Of a stretch of DNA of 64,000 nt, positions 32,642-40,748 are shown one piece after another. Origin of the DNA: Bacillus cabrialesii. Its GTDB lineage: Bacteria; Bacillota; Bacilli; Bacillales; Bacillaceae. Positions within the stretch are counted from its first letter, which is position 1, and every line of letters begins with the position of its first letter. Under the pieces are notes generated by a model that did not search any database, was not told the origin of the DNA, and worked only from the letters and a program-made list of their open reading frames with translations. Location: contig NZ_CP096889.1 in NCBI RefSeq assembly GCF_004124315.2, positions 2,277,001 to 2,341,000 of the forward strand, in the 5' to 3' direction. Position numbers and translations under genes: made by a program.

Positions 32642-33994
32642 CTAGCCTTGCTTGGCTAGGTATGTGGCAATCTTCTTCATGTTCTGGCATGCGGCTGTGA
32701 GAAGAACTTGTTCACTCACATTTCGTTTCCCCCTCAACCTGCAATAGCGAAGCCCGTGCAGCTGTTTTGAATCTGCAAAGCTTCGCTCTATTTTTTCTTT
32801 TCTTTTTTTGTAGAGGTTTTTTCCTGAAACAGACAAGCGATTTTGTCTGACCTTTTCTTTATGATCTTCCCATACATGCCGAGTAATCACTTTCTGCCGA
32901 TTCTTTGATTTTGTACAGTTCCCAAGCAGCCGGCATGAGGAACATATTTCAGGATTTGATTTATATGACCGGTAGCCTTTTCGGTCAGTTGTTGAGTATG
33001 TAAGTGTTTGCTGGTTCGGGCAAATGTAACTGTCTTTCTCACTGTCATAATGAAACTTCCATTTTGGAAACAAGCCTCTGGTAGGGTGATATCGTCTATG
33101 GGCAATAACGCCAAAAATATGGCGGTCAGCTAATCCTTTACAGATGGGAGTCGTTAAATAACCAGAATCAAGGGCGACGGCTTCTACTTGAAAACCAAAT
33201 CGTGCGATTTGGTGATCCAATCGGTCAAGATAGGGCACAGAATCATGGACATTTCCGGGTGTGACATAGGCATCGGTGATAATGTTGTATTTCATATCTG
33301 TTGTGCGGTGATCTAAATAGAAAAAACCTTCTGGTTTGTTTTCGCGATACAGATAGCCACTTTCCGGATCGGTTGTACTGTGGCGGATCTCTTTTTCAGC
33401 TTTCACCTCCTCTTTGGCTGTTAATGGCTTTTTTCCGTGTTCCTCCCGATCCTCTTGTATGGCTTCATTTAAATCCTTGATATAGTTTTGTGTATCCTGC
33501 GCTATTGTTTTTCTTGTGTATTTATGCTTGTTGGCATTGGCTTTCAGATGAGTGGAATCAGTGAATAGGACACGTCCGCCCACCATGTCATGATTGATGG
33601 CCTGAAGAACGATCTCATCAAAAATGTCTTGGAAGATGGTTGTATCTTTAAAGCGTGTGCGTCTGTTCCAGCTGATGGTCGAGTGGTGCGGAACTGGGTC
33701 ATTGATATTCAGTCCCAAAAACCATCTGTACGCCATATTGTAGTAAATTTCTTTTTCGAGCTGCCTTTCTGAACGGATACCGTAGAGGTAGCCGATAAAC
33801 ATCATTTTGAATAAAATTAGTGGATCAAGTGAGGGGCGGCCTTTGTTTTCGCTGTAGTAAGGCTTAACCTTTTCAATGATAAAAGAGAAGTCTATGTATT
33901 TATCAATTTTTCGAAGCAGATGATCCTCTTCGACCAGTTGGTCAAGCAGAACAAATTCGGCTGTGTTTTGAGAAGAATTTCTTGTGTGGAACAT
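32642..33994 (-). CDS. IS1182-family DDE transposase
   Basis: 450 residues, full length, no frameshift. The N-terminal domain has the GRPSLDPLILFKMM and HHSTISWNRR (helix-turn-helix like) signatures. Catalytic residues fit D146 (FTDSTHLKAN), D276 (VALDSGYL) and E403 (IERSFADSK). A cysteine cluster C325, C351, C354, C360 looks like a zinc ribbon inside the core, common in this family. Starts at ATG next to a perfect hairpin that holds the ribosome binding site in its loop. Confidence 0.94.
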   Translation of the reverse strand: MFHTRNSSQNTAEFVLLDQLVEEDHLLRKIDKYIDFSFIIEKVKPYYSENKGRPSLDPLILFKMMFIGYLYGIRSERQLEKEIYYNMAYRWFLGLNINDPVPHHSTISWNRRTRFKDTTIFQDIFDEIVLQAINHDMVGGRVLFTDSTHLKANANKHKYTRKTIAQDTQNYIKDLNEAIQEDREEHGKKPLTAKEEVKAEKEIRHSTTDPESGYLYRENKPEGFFYLDHRTTDMKYNIITDAYVTPGNVHDSVPYLDRLDHQIARFGFQVEAVALDSGYLTTPICKGLADRHIFGVIAHRRYHPTRGLFPKWKFHYDSEKDSYICPNQQTLTYSTTDRKGYRSYKSNPEICSSCRLLGNCTKSKNRQKVITRHVWEDHKEKVRQNRLSVSGKNLYKKRKEKIERSFADSKQLHGLRYCRLRGKRNVSEQVLLTAACQNMKKIATYLAKQG

Positions 33995-34025
33995 AAGAAA
34001 GACACCGTCCTTTTTAGTCTTTCTT
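33995..34025 (-). promoter_or_regulatory. Hairpin enclosing the transposase ribosome binding site
   Basis: Minus strand: AAGAAAGAC, 13-base loop containing AAGGACGG, GTCTTTCTT, then directly the ATG. The 9-bp stem is perfect and abuts the start codon. It may limit transposase translation. Confidence 0.6.
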
Positions 34026-34067
34026 TTATTTTATTACAGGAGAATGGATATTTTAAGGAAAAATAAA

Positions 34068-34092
34068 GGCTGTCGAGATTTTCTCGACAGCC
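34068..34092 (-). terminator. Inward-facing terminator at the right IS end
   Basis: Perfect 11-bp stem GGCTGTCGAGA with its complement, 3-base loop, followed on the minus strand by TTTATTTTT. It would stop transcription entering from the fni side ahead of the transposase gene. Confidence 0.65.
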
Positions 34093-34094
34093 TG

Positions 34095-34121
34095 AGCCCA
34101 AAACTCATTAAGTTTTGGGCT
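34095..34121. repeat. Right copy of the 27-bp direct repeat flanking the IS (terminator of fni)
   Basis: Same palindrome as at 32510-32536. On the minus strand it lies just past the fni stop and still serves as a hairpin, but the T run that followed it is now replaced by the IS end (CAGGCTG). Confidence 0.85.
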
Positions 34122-34128
34122 TTTCTAT

Positions 34129-35178
34129 TTATCGTACACTATAGCTGGACGTATCGATCCCTCTCTCTGTGAGCCAGTGATGGGTTTCACCTTTTATGAC
34201 AAGAGGCGCCTTTTGCAAATCAGCAATCGTTTTGGCGCCCAGCACGGTCATAATCATTTTTAATTCCTCAAGGATCAGCTGAATTTCCTCAAGCAGTCCT
34301 TCCTCTCCGCTGTCAGTCAGCACTTTTAAAAAGTGTCCTGCCATTCCGGTGCAAGAGGCTCCCATCGCAATTGCCTTTGCCACATCAAGCGCATCCTGCA
34401 AGCCGCCGGACGCGATCATTGTATAGCCGGGAAATACAGATTGGATTTCCGCCAAACTTGCAGCTGTCGAAATACCCCAGGAGTTAAAAAAGCTGATGTG
34501 CCGCTGCCTGCGCAGATTTTCGATTTTCGAGAAATTTGTCCCCCCGTAACCGCCGATATCAACTGCTGCTGCACCAGCTTCATACAGCTTTCCAGCCGAT
34601 TCTTTGCTCATGCCAAAGCCGACTTCTTTCACAATGACTGGTACATTGACCTTGCTGCAAATTTGTTCAATGCGGTCCAGAGCGCCGCTAAAGCTTCTGT
34701 CCCCTTCAGGCATCACAATTTCCTGAATCACATTCAAGTGAATCTGCAGCGCATCTGCTCCAATCATATCAACTGCTTCCTTTGCCTGATCAGCTGTCGC
34801 CTCACTTCCCAGGTTGGCAAAAATCAGTCCATTTGGGTTTTCCTTTCGAACGATTTCATACGAAAAACGCTCTGAGGGATCTTTTAATGCTGACATTTGC
34901 GATCCGACAGCAAGAGGTATTCCAGCCTGACGAGCCGCTCGTGCAAGCGATTTATTTATTTCATATGTATGTTGTCCGCCGCCGCCAGTCATTGCATTGA
35001 TAAAAATCGGCGAACTGCTTGAAAGTTCGCCGATTTTAGTGGAAATATCTACTTGTTCTAATGCAAGATCGGGCAGACTGACATGAACTAACGTAATATC
35101 ATCAAGACCTGTTTCCCGCTTTTGGCCGGTTGACAGGGCATGATTGATGTGTTGTCTTTTCCGTTCTGCTCGAGTCAC
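34129..35178 (-). CDS. fni: Isopentenyl-diphosphate delta-isomerase, type 2
   Basis: 349 residues from a GTG start (TRAERKRQH follows) just after ypfD. FMN- and NADPH-dependent isomerase interconverting IPP and DMAPP; TIM barrel with INAMTGGG (about 65-72), LQIHLNVIQE, VKEVGFG and the glycine-rich DIGGYGGTNF. Supplies the allylic primer for the heptaprenyl and other isoprenoid syntheses. Also called idi or ypgA. The IS lies seven bases past its stop, in its terminator. Confidence 0.95.
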   Translation of the reverse strand: MTRAERKRQHINHALSTGQKRETGLDDITLVHVSLPDLALEQVDISTKIGELSSSSPIFINAMTGGGGQHTYEINKSLARAARQAGIPLAVGSQMSALKDPSERFSYEIVRKENPNGLIFANLGSEATADQAKEAVDMIGADALQIHLNVIQEIVMPEGDRSFSGALDRIEQICSKVNVPVIVKEVGFGMSKESAGKLYEAGAAAVDIGGYGGTNFSKIENLRRQRHISFFNSWGISTAASLAEIQSVFPGYTMIASGGLQDALDVAKAIAMGASCTGMAGHFLKVLTDSGEEGLLEEIQLILEELKMIMTVLGAKTIADLQKAPLVIKGETHHWLTERGIDTSSYSVR

Positions 35179-35190
35179 GTTTATCACCAA

Positions 35191-36339
35191 TTATTTTAGT
35201 TTATTCAGCTTATCTCCGATCAGATCTCCAAGCTGGAAGCCAGTGCTTGTTTCTTCCTTCGCCTGATATTGACGGTAATCCTCCTGATCGGCTTTAGGCG
35301 CTTCTTCAAGTTCACGCATGCTTAATGAAATGCGCTCCTCATTTTCATTCACATCAAGAACCTTCACTTTTACAGTCTGTCCCTCTTCAAGAACTTCATG
35401 CGGCGTGCCGATGTGTTTATTGGAAATTTGAGAAATATGAACGAGACCTTCAACACCCGGAAGGATCTCTACAAAAGCACCGAAGCTGACAAGACGCTGC
35501 ACTGTTCCTTCAAGCACATCGCCAGGCTTCACTTTCTCGCCGATTTGGCTCCACGGTCCAGGGAGTGTATCTTTGATGGATAAAGAAATACGTTCATTAT
35601 CACGGTCAACCGATAACACTTTCACTTTTACTTCTTGTCCCTCTTCAACAACATCAGACGGCTTTTCGACATGGGAGTGGGAAAGCTGAGAAATGTGTAC
35701 AAGTCCGTCGATACCGCCGATATCAACAAACGCGCCAAAATCAGTCAGGCGCTGCACTTTGCCATCAAGTACAGTTCCAACTTCAAGAGACTGAAGCAGT
35801 TCTTGTTTTTTATTCGCTTGTTCACTTTCAACAACGGCACGGTGTGAAAGGATGACGCGGTTTTTGTCACGGTCAAGCTCTACAACGAGCAGAGACAGTG
35901 TTTTTCCTTTATAGTCAGTAAAATCTTCAACGAAATGAGCTTCTACAAGTGATGCCGGAATAAAACCGCGAACGCCGATATCTACGACAAGGCCGCCTTT
36001 CACGACATCTTTCACTTCAGCTTCAAACACTTCTTTTGTTTCGAATTTTTTCTCAAGGTCTTCCCAAGCGCGGTCTGCATCAACAGCACGTTTAGATAAA
36101 ATCAAAGCATCGTCTTCCACTTTTGTTACTTTCAGGTCAAGCTCGTCGTCTACTTTTACAACATCCGATGCTTTCTCTACATGAAGACTTGATAATTCAC
36201 TGATTGGAATAATGCCGGACTGTTTGACATTGATAATTTCAACATCCACATGCTTGTCCTCTACCTTTGTCACAATCCCTTTAACTACATCTCCAACCTC
36301 TGGCACTTGAACATCAATTTGATTCATTTCCTCTGTCAT
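35191..36339 (-). CDS. ypfD: S1-domain RNA-binding protein YpfD
   Basis: 382 residues with four S1 (OB-fold) repeats at roughly 15-85, 100-170, 185-255 and 270-340; the last two show the classic DFGAFVDI / SFGAFVEI and GLVHISQ motifs. Homologous to ribosomal protein S1, but shorter than the six-domain E. coli protein; Bacillus does not need it as an essential ribosomal protein. Strong AAGGAGG site. A long structured leader with an inverted repeat lies upstream. Probably co-transcribed with fni. Confidence 0.93.
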   Translation of the reverse strand: MTEEMNQIDVQVPEVGDVVKGIVTKVEDKHVDVEIINVKQSGIIPISELSSLHVEKASDVVKVDDELDLKVTKVEDDALILSKRAVDADRAWEDLEKKFETKEVFEAEVKDVVKGGLVVDIGVRGFIPASLVEAHFVEDFTDYKGKTLSLLVVELDRDKNRVILSHRAVVESEQANKKQELLQSLEVGTVLDGKVQRLTDFGAFVDIGGIDGLVHISQLSHSHVEKPSDVVEEGQEVKVKVLSVDRDNERISLSIKDTLPGPWSQIGEKVKPGDVLEGTVQRLVSFGAFVEILPGVEGLVHISQISNKHIGTPHEVLEEGQTVKVKVLDVNENEERISLSMRELEEAPKADQEDYRQYQAKEETSTGFQLGDLIGDKLNKLK

Positions 36340-36440
36340 TTGAATAACCTCCTTGGTCCAAACCTACACAGCTTAATTAAAACGGTTTGAAAGCTGAACA
36401 TATAAACATGCCCGCTTTTTAGCCGAATATGTATTAAAGA

Positions 36441-36467
36441 ATCATCCAAAAAAGTTTTTTGAATGAT
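36441..36467 (-). repeat. Hairpin in the ypfD upstream region
   Basis: ATCATCCAAAAAA paired with TTTTTTGAATGAT around a single base, 13 positions with one mismatch. The A/T tracts give a long stem with no coding content; about 100 bases before the ypfD start. Confidence 0.4.
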
Positions 36468-36477
36468 CAATAAAAAG

Positions 36478-36504
36478 TTTTATTAGTATTAACTTCTAAT
36501 AAAA
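36478..36504 (-). repeat. Perfect 9+9 bp inverted repeat in the ypfD promoter region
   Basis: TTTTATTAG - 9 bases - CTAATAAAA, just downstream of a TTGACA box at 36514-36519 on the minus strand, where a -10 element or operator would sit. No ideal -10 at 17 bases is seen (GAAGTT). The ATTAG...TACTAAT core resembles FapR-type operators, but that is only a resemblance. Confidence 0.45.
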
Positions 36505-36550
36505 GGACAGGTTTGTCAAGCAATAACATTCTTTCTTCGTTGAAAAATTC

Positions 36551-36570
36551 AAAAAAAGTGGCATTCGCCA
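36551..36570 (-). terminator. Weak hairpin with T run after cmk
   Basis: Minus strand TGGC-GAAT-GCCA followed by CTTTTTTT. Only four base pairs, so partial read-through into ypfD is likely. Confidence 0.35.
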
Positions 36571-36573
36571 TAA

Positions 36574-37248
36574 TCAGCGGGACTTTTGTTCCACTGCCTC
36601 GAGGATTTTATCTGCTACCTCTTGGATGGAAAGAGACGTCGTGTCGATCTCTAGAGCATCTTCTGCTTTGCGCAGCGGAGACACTTCGCGCTCTGAATCA
36701 AGCTTGTCTCTTCTTGCAATTTCCTCAATCAATGTTTCATAGTTGACATCGTAGCCTTTTTTTACGTTTTCTTCATAACGGCGTTTCGCTCTCTCTTCAA
36801 CAGATGCCAGAAGAAAAATTTTCACTTCAGCATTCGGAAGCACGTGAGTTCCGATGTCACGCCCGTCCATGACGACACCGCCTTTTTGCCCAAGCTGCTG
36901 CTGGCGTTTCACCATTTCTTCTCTGACACTTCTATGCTTGGCCGCAATTGAAACTTGGTTGCTGACTTCATCTGTTCTGATCGCCTCAGTCACATCGATG
37001 CCGTTAACGAGCACTTTTTGTCCTTCTTTTGTTGTAATCAGTTCAATATCTGTTCGCTTTAGCAGCTCAGCCAGCTTTTCTTCATTTGTCAGATCAACGT
37101 TTTCTTGTAAAGCTGTGTACGTTATCGCCCGATACATCGCGCCTGTATCAATATATATGTACGATTTTTTCTCAGCCACAATTTTAGCAACAGTGCTTTT
37201 CCCCGCAGCTGCCGGGCCGTCGATTGCAATCGATAATTTCTTTTCCAT
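36574..37248 (-). CDS. cmk: Cytidylate kinase
   Basis: 224 residues from the ATG (MEKKLSIAIDG) with AGGAGAGG upstream; 14 more codons are open. Phosphorylates CMP and dCMP. P-loop GPAAAGKST (10-18), DTGAMYRA, and the NMP-binding GRDIGTHVLP near 125 are intact. Stands between ypfB and ypfD, the conserved cmk/S1 neighbourhood seen in many bacteria. Confidence 0.96.
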   Translation of the reverse strand: MEKKLSIAIDGPAAAGKSTVAKIVAEKKSYIYIDTGAMYRAITYTALQENVDLTNEEKLAELLKRTDIELITTKEGQKVLVNGIDVTEAIRTDEVSNQVSIAAKHRSVREEMVKRQQQLGQKGGVVMDGRDIGTHVLPNAEVKIFLLASVEERAKRRYEENVKKGYDVNYETLIEEIARRDKLDSEREVSPLRKAEDALEIDTTSLSIQEVADKILEAVEQKSR

Positions 37249-37326
37249 AATTCCTCTCCTTGCTCTTTTCTCCTCTATGGATTGTATCACGAACTTTATG
37301 AAAAAGGGTGAAAAATTGATGAATAA

Positions 37327-37503
37327 TTAATGTTTGAAGGTTTCAATCCTGCTGTTCTCCTCCATTTTATCCACCCCTTCATATTGAATCACTTTTGATA
37401 CATAAGGTTCAATATGCTGATAGTGAAAAAGAAACTGGACACCAAGTAAAATGATGGCCTGAATGAACAATATTTTCATCAGCAGCCGTTCAAATGTTTT
37501 CAT
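37327..37503 (-). CDS. ypfB: Small membrane protein YpfB
   Basis: 58 residues: one hydrophobic segment (about 8-26, ILFIQAIILLGVQFLF) and a hydrophilic tail ending TFKH. ATG with GGAGGTG five bases upstream. Matches B. subtilis YpfB (DUF5359). Located between ypfA and cmk in the same direction. Function unknown. Confidence 0.85.
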   Translation of the reverse strand: MKTFERLLMKILFIQAIILLGVQFLFHYQHIEPYVSKVIQYEGVDKMEENSRIETFKH

Positions 37504-37547
37504 CGGAGCACCTCCATCACAAATAGTATGGAAGTGTTTGCCGATCT

Positions 37548-38204
37548 TTATTCCATCCGGGCCTTTCTTCTCTTATTTAACTGGCGACGGATACAATATT
37601 GAAGCAGGAACTGCTGGTCACTTGCTGCGATTCCCGTATACTCTAGGGTCATTTTACATTTCCCTGATTTCGGGTCATCAAAGATTCGTCTGACAACCGC
37701 TTTTGTTTCTATTTGGCGTGTGTTTTCCTCTTCAGCAGAAAGACTGATGATAAGACGCAATGATTCCCCGGATTGAAAAGAACGGCCTTCAGCTAAAATC
37801 ACGGCTATGCCGCCTGCGCTGATATTATAGGAGAGTGTGCGGAACCCTTCTTTATTTGCCGGCTGAATTTGCACATCCAATACTGCATCAGTTCTTACAT
37901 ACTGGCGGCGCTGGATTCGTTTCATTTTTTCACGCGGAGGCACTTCTAGACAGATCATTTGAAGTTTGTCCTTCACTTTACCTTTTATACGGCTTGTAAA
38001 ACGGTAAGGAACTTCGTCTTTGCCCACAAACTCTACGGTTACTTCCATATCGTTATGTAAAATCACAGTTCGCCCTGTGACTATATCAACCGGGTACGCG
38101 ATCAAAAGCTCATTGTTTTCGATGCTGACTGCCTTGCTCTTTGCTTTTTTCAATTCATTTTCTTCTATATATTCTAAAAGTACATTTTCTCCAATCTCTA
38201 TCAT
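37548..38204 (-). CDS. ypfA: c-di-GMP-binding PilZ protein YpfA (MotI/DgrA)
   Basis: 217 residues: an N-terminal YcgR-like domain (to about 95) and a C-terminal PilZ domain. The c-di-GMP motif is present as RRQYVR (near 98) and NISAGG (near 128). In B. subtilis this protein inhibits motility when c-di-GMP is high by acting on the flagellar stator MotA. The ATG (MIEIGENV) is chosen over a GTG three codons upstream that overlaps the weak AAAGAG site. Confidence 0.92.
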   Translation of the reverse strand: MIEIGENVLLEYIEENELKKAKSKAVSIENNELLIAYPVDIVTGRTVILHNDMEVTVEFVGKDEVPYRFTSRIKGKVKDKLQMICLEVPPREKMKRIQRRQYVRTDAVLDVQIQPANKEGFRTLSYNISAGGIAVILAEGRSFQSGESLRLIISLSAEEENTRQIETKAVVRRIFDDPKSGKCKMTLEYTGIAASDQQFLLQYCIRRQLNKRRKARME

Positions 38205-38258
38205 TGACTTCACTCTTTCGTAATCAATATACTCACTTTTTTATTAAAGCACGTAATG

Positions 38259-38288
38259 AAAAAAAGGAAAAGACATTTAGTCCTTTCC
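38259..38288 (-). terminator. Terminator of sleB-ypeB
   Basis: Minus strand: GGAAAGGAC, 5-base loop, GTCTTTTCC (one G-U pair), then TTTTTTTC; about 10 bases past the ypeB stop. Confidence 0.78.
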
Positions 38289-38297
38289 TCCTGTTTT

Positions 38298-39650
38298 TTA
38301 TAGGTCTTTATATATAGGTTCGGCGTTTTTTAGTTTTTCAACTTTTTCTTCCGATCCATCATTGGCATTTATATACATTCTGAATGTATCATTTTCAATG
38401 GTTCCGAGCATTTCATAGCACAGCACTTCTTGGCCAAGTTCATTTGTAATCAAAGCCAGCCTTGTTTCTCTCACTTGTACATTTTTATTCAATTTAGATT
38501 TCGCTTGTGCTTCAGTAATTGCCGGCTTAGGTATATCTCTTTTTCTGTGGGAAGTCAGGAAGTCCCTTGCTGAAAAGCCGACAACCTCACCGTCATCCAA
38601 GGCCACTTTCATACGAATCGCTTCAGGGTACATCCGGATTTTATTTTCAACAGGAACATATGAAAATACGCCGATTTTATCATATTGGGCACTTTCATCA
38701 ATTTCCAAATCATCTGTTTCAAATCCGTTTTTCTTTAAAAAAGCGAGCGCTCGGTTCGATCCGTCATTCAAACTGATTTTCTGATCTTTCACTTCTCTGT
38801 TTTGAATTAAATAAACCGGATGTCCGCCCTTTTTCGTAATATCCATATAAATCGCTGCTTTATGGTCCGGGTCTTTCATGCTGATGCTGTAAACGTCGCG
38901 ATTTGTTTTTTTCCCGCTCTTTACAACCTTAATTGAATAATTGTCATCCGGGGCAAAGCGCTCAGCAATTTGTTTTGCTTCCTGTTCGGAAATTTGTTTT
39001 CCCTTCAGATGGCTGAAACCTTTGTCTTCTTTTTTTGTGCTGGTAAAACTCGGGCCAAGATCTGTTCCGGTGGAGAATGCGCCGACATTTTTTTCAACAG
39101 TTTTAAAGCTGTTGATAATCGTATTATCACTTTGTTTTTCATCAGAAGCCAGCGCCATCTCTACATCCATCCAGCGAAGGTTTTTGCTCATGACAAGGTG
39201 CTGAACATGACGCAGTTCATTTTGAATATCTTCTGACTGCTGATATAGCTTATTAAGTGATGTATATTCTTTTTTATCAAGCGGCTTTTGATCCAAATCT
39301 CTGACTGACGTTTTATAACTGAAATCGCCGATCTTTGATAACAGCTCTTCAGTTTTGTTAAACGGCATTAATGTAAGCGGCAGCTGACTGACGCTGTTAT
39401 GGGCTTCAGATGTAATCCTCCACACATCTACCAATGCAGGTGACAGTGATTTTTGGCTGTTCATGGCCAGTGTTGTTCCAATTTTATCATGGAGCTGATC
39501 CATCTGATAGGTAAGTTCATGAAACGCCCGCTGATAGTTATTTTCAGCATGAAGAAGAACTGCGTCTTTTTCCTGGTGCTCTTTGTATCCCCAGTAGCCT
39601 GTACCGACAATTGCAATACCGAGCACGGCGATTAAAATTCCTCTGATCAT
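38298..39650 (-). CDS. ypeB: Germination protein YpeB
   Basis: 450 residues. One N-terminal membrane anchor (about 5-20), a helical middle, and PepSY-type domains in the C-terminal half (for example SEQEAKQIAERFAPDD and ITEAQAKSKLN). Required in spores for the stability and function of the cortex-lytic enzyme SleB, with which it is co-expressed in the forespore. Starts 35 bases after sleB with a GAGGTG site. Confidence 0.95.
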   Translation of the reverse strand: MIRGILIAVLGIAIVGTGYWGYKEHQEKDAVLLHAENNYQRAFHELTYQMDQLHDKIGTTLAMNSQKSLSPALVDVWRITSEAHNSVSQLPLTLMPFNKTEELLSKIGDFSYKTSVRDLDQKPLDKKEYTSLNKLYQQSEDIQNELRHVQHLVMSKNLRWMDVEMALASDEKQSDNTIINSFKTVEKNVGAFSTGTDLGPSFTSTKKEDKGFSHLKGKQISEQEAKQIAERFAPDDNYSIKVVKSGKKTNRDVYSISMKDPDHKAAIYMDITKKGGHPVYLIQNREVKDQKISLNDGSNRALAFLKKNGFETDDLEIDESAQYDKIGVFSYVPVENKIRMYPEAIRMKVALDDGEVVGFSARDFLTSHRKRDIPKPAITEAQAKSKLNKNVQVRETRLALITNELGQEVLCYEMLGTIENDTFRMYINANDGSEEKVEKLKNAEPIYKDL

Positions 39651-39685
39651 TTATCACACCTCTTTTTATGCTTTCTCATGTCCTG

Positions 39686-40597
39686 CTATTCACAGAAAAT
39701 GTGTTTACCGATTCTTTTAATCTGCGGGCGCCCCCAAATCCAAGCACTTGTAGCCGTATCCGGGTTAAAGTAGTACAGTGCTTCCTCTGATGGGTCCCAG
39801 CCATTGATGGCATCCAGCACTGCTTCTCGGGCCGTTTCATTCGGCTGCATGTAAATTTGCCCGTCGGCTACTGCTGTGAAGGCAAGCGGCTCAAAAATAA
39901 CCCCCGCTACAGAATTCGGAAATAACGGGCTGTTCAATCGGTTTAAAATGACTGCTGCAATGGCTACCTGTCCCTCGTACGGTTCGCCCCGGGCTTCGCC
40001 ATAAACTGCCTGAGAAAGCAGCCTGATATCATTGTTGGAAAATCCGCCAGGCATGTTAGCAGCGACCGCATCCTGTTTTCTTGCTTTTGCAGGTGTATTA
40101 TTTTGCTGTTTATTCGCTTTAGGCTGCTGCGTTGTTTTTTCAGCAGGCTGTTTTTGCCGCGCTTCTGCTTGCTGTCTTGCTTTTTGTGTTGCTGATTTAG
40201 ACGGTTTCGTCTGATACTTCAGCGGAATTTTTCCGTAATGCGTAAATGTATTCCCTTTTTGAAGCTGCTGCATGACATATTCACGATAGTATTTAGATTT
40301 AGATATTAAGGTTTGCTTTGTTTTAGCCCCGACAAGGCCGTCAATCTCTTTTAACCCGAATTGATCCTGAAAATTTCGAACTGCCCAATACGTTCCCCAT
40401 CCATAAACACCGTCAATTTTCCCGTTATAGTATCCGTTATATTGAAGGCGCGCCTGGAGTTCAACGACATCGTCCCCAGTTGCCCCTCTTTGAATGACCT
40501 GATTCGAAAAGGCAGAGATGGTTTCAGTATTGATAAACGTCGATATTGTAAAGGAAAAAAGAATGAGACACGCCATAATCGATCCTTTGGACTTCAT
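39686..40597 (-). CDS. sleB: Spore cortex-lytic enzyme SleB
   Basis: 303 residues. Signal peptide to about residue 30 (ends ETISAF), a peptidoglycan-binding repeat (VVELQARLQYNGYYNGKIDG, about 44-63), a Lys/Gln/Ala-rich linker (about 130-175) and a C-terminal Hydrolase_2 lytic transglycosylase domain with the catalytic Glu in YGEARGEPYEGQ. It degrades cortex containing muramic-delta-lactam during germination. First gene of sleB-ypeB. Upstream TGTATA and AATACGA resemble sigma-G elements, but the spacing is too long to be sure. Confidence 0.95.
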   Translation of the reverse strand: MKSKGSIMACLILFSFTISTFINTETISAFSNQVIQRGATGDDVVELQARLQYNGYYNGKIDGVYGWGTYWAVRNFQDQFGLKEIDGLVGAKTKQTLISKSKYYREYVMQQLQKGNTFTHYGKIPLKYQTKPSKSATQKARQQAEARQKQPAEKTTQQPKANKQQNNTPAKARKQDAVAANMPGGFSNNDIRLLSQAVYGEARGEPYEGQVAIAAVILNRLNSPLFPNSVAGVIFEPLAFTAVADGQIYMQPNETAREAVLDAINGWDPSEEALYYFNPDTATSAWIWGRPQIKRIGKHIFCE

Positions 40598-40718
40598 CTT
40601 TTCAAGCCTCCTACAGCAAATTTTTAAGTGTAATCGTATTTTCTGTAACGAGGTTATTTTTATACACTCTTTCCTTGTTATCCCTCAGAACATAAATCTC
40701 ATTTGATATATCGGCACA

Positions 40719-40747
40719 CAAAAAAGCCGCACGGTTTCTGTGCGGCT
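40719..40747 (-). terminator. Terminator of prsW
   Basis: Minus strand: GCCGCAC, 7-base loop, GTGCGGC, then six T. Begins right past the prsW stop. Confidence 0.85.
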
Positions 40748-40748
40748 T

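Larger units (their letters stand above)
32537..34094 (-). mobile_element. IS1182-type insertion sequence, about 1558 bp, apparently intact
   Basis: Bounded by identical 27-bp direct repeats. The ends start CAG and form imperfect inverted repeats (CAGCTTGTAGAGAAAA at the left and CAGGCTGTCGAGAAAA at the right, 13 of 16 matching). One full-length transposase gene fills it. This position between ypzI and fni is empty in B. subtilis 168 by recall. The perfect flanking repeats and intact gene suggest a fairly recent insertion. Confidence 0.88.

Noticed and set aside
34333..34875. 180-codon plus-strand ORF opposite fni
   Set aside because: Antisense shadow of fni; no ribosome binding site, Cys/His-rich unnatural composition, and the minus-strand protein matches a known enzyme over its full length.
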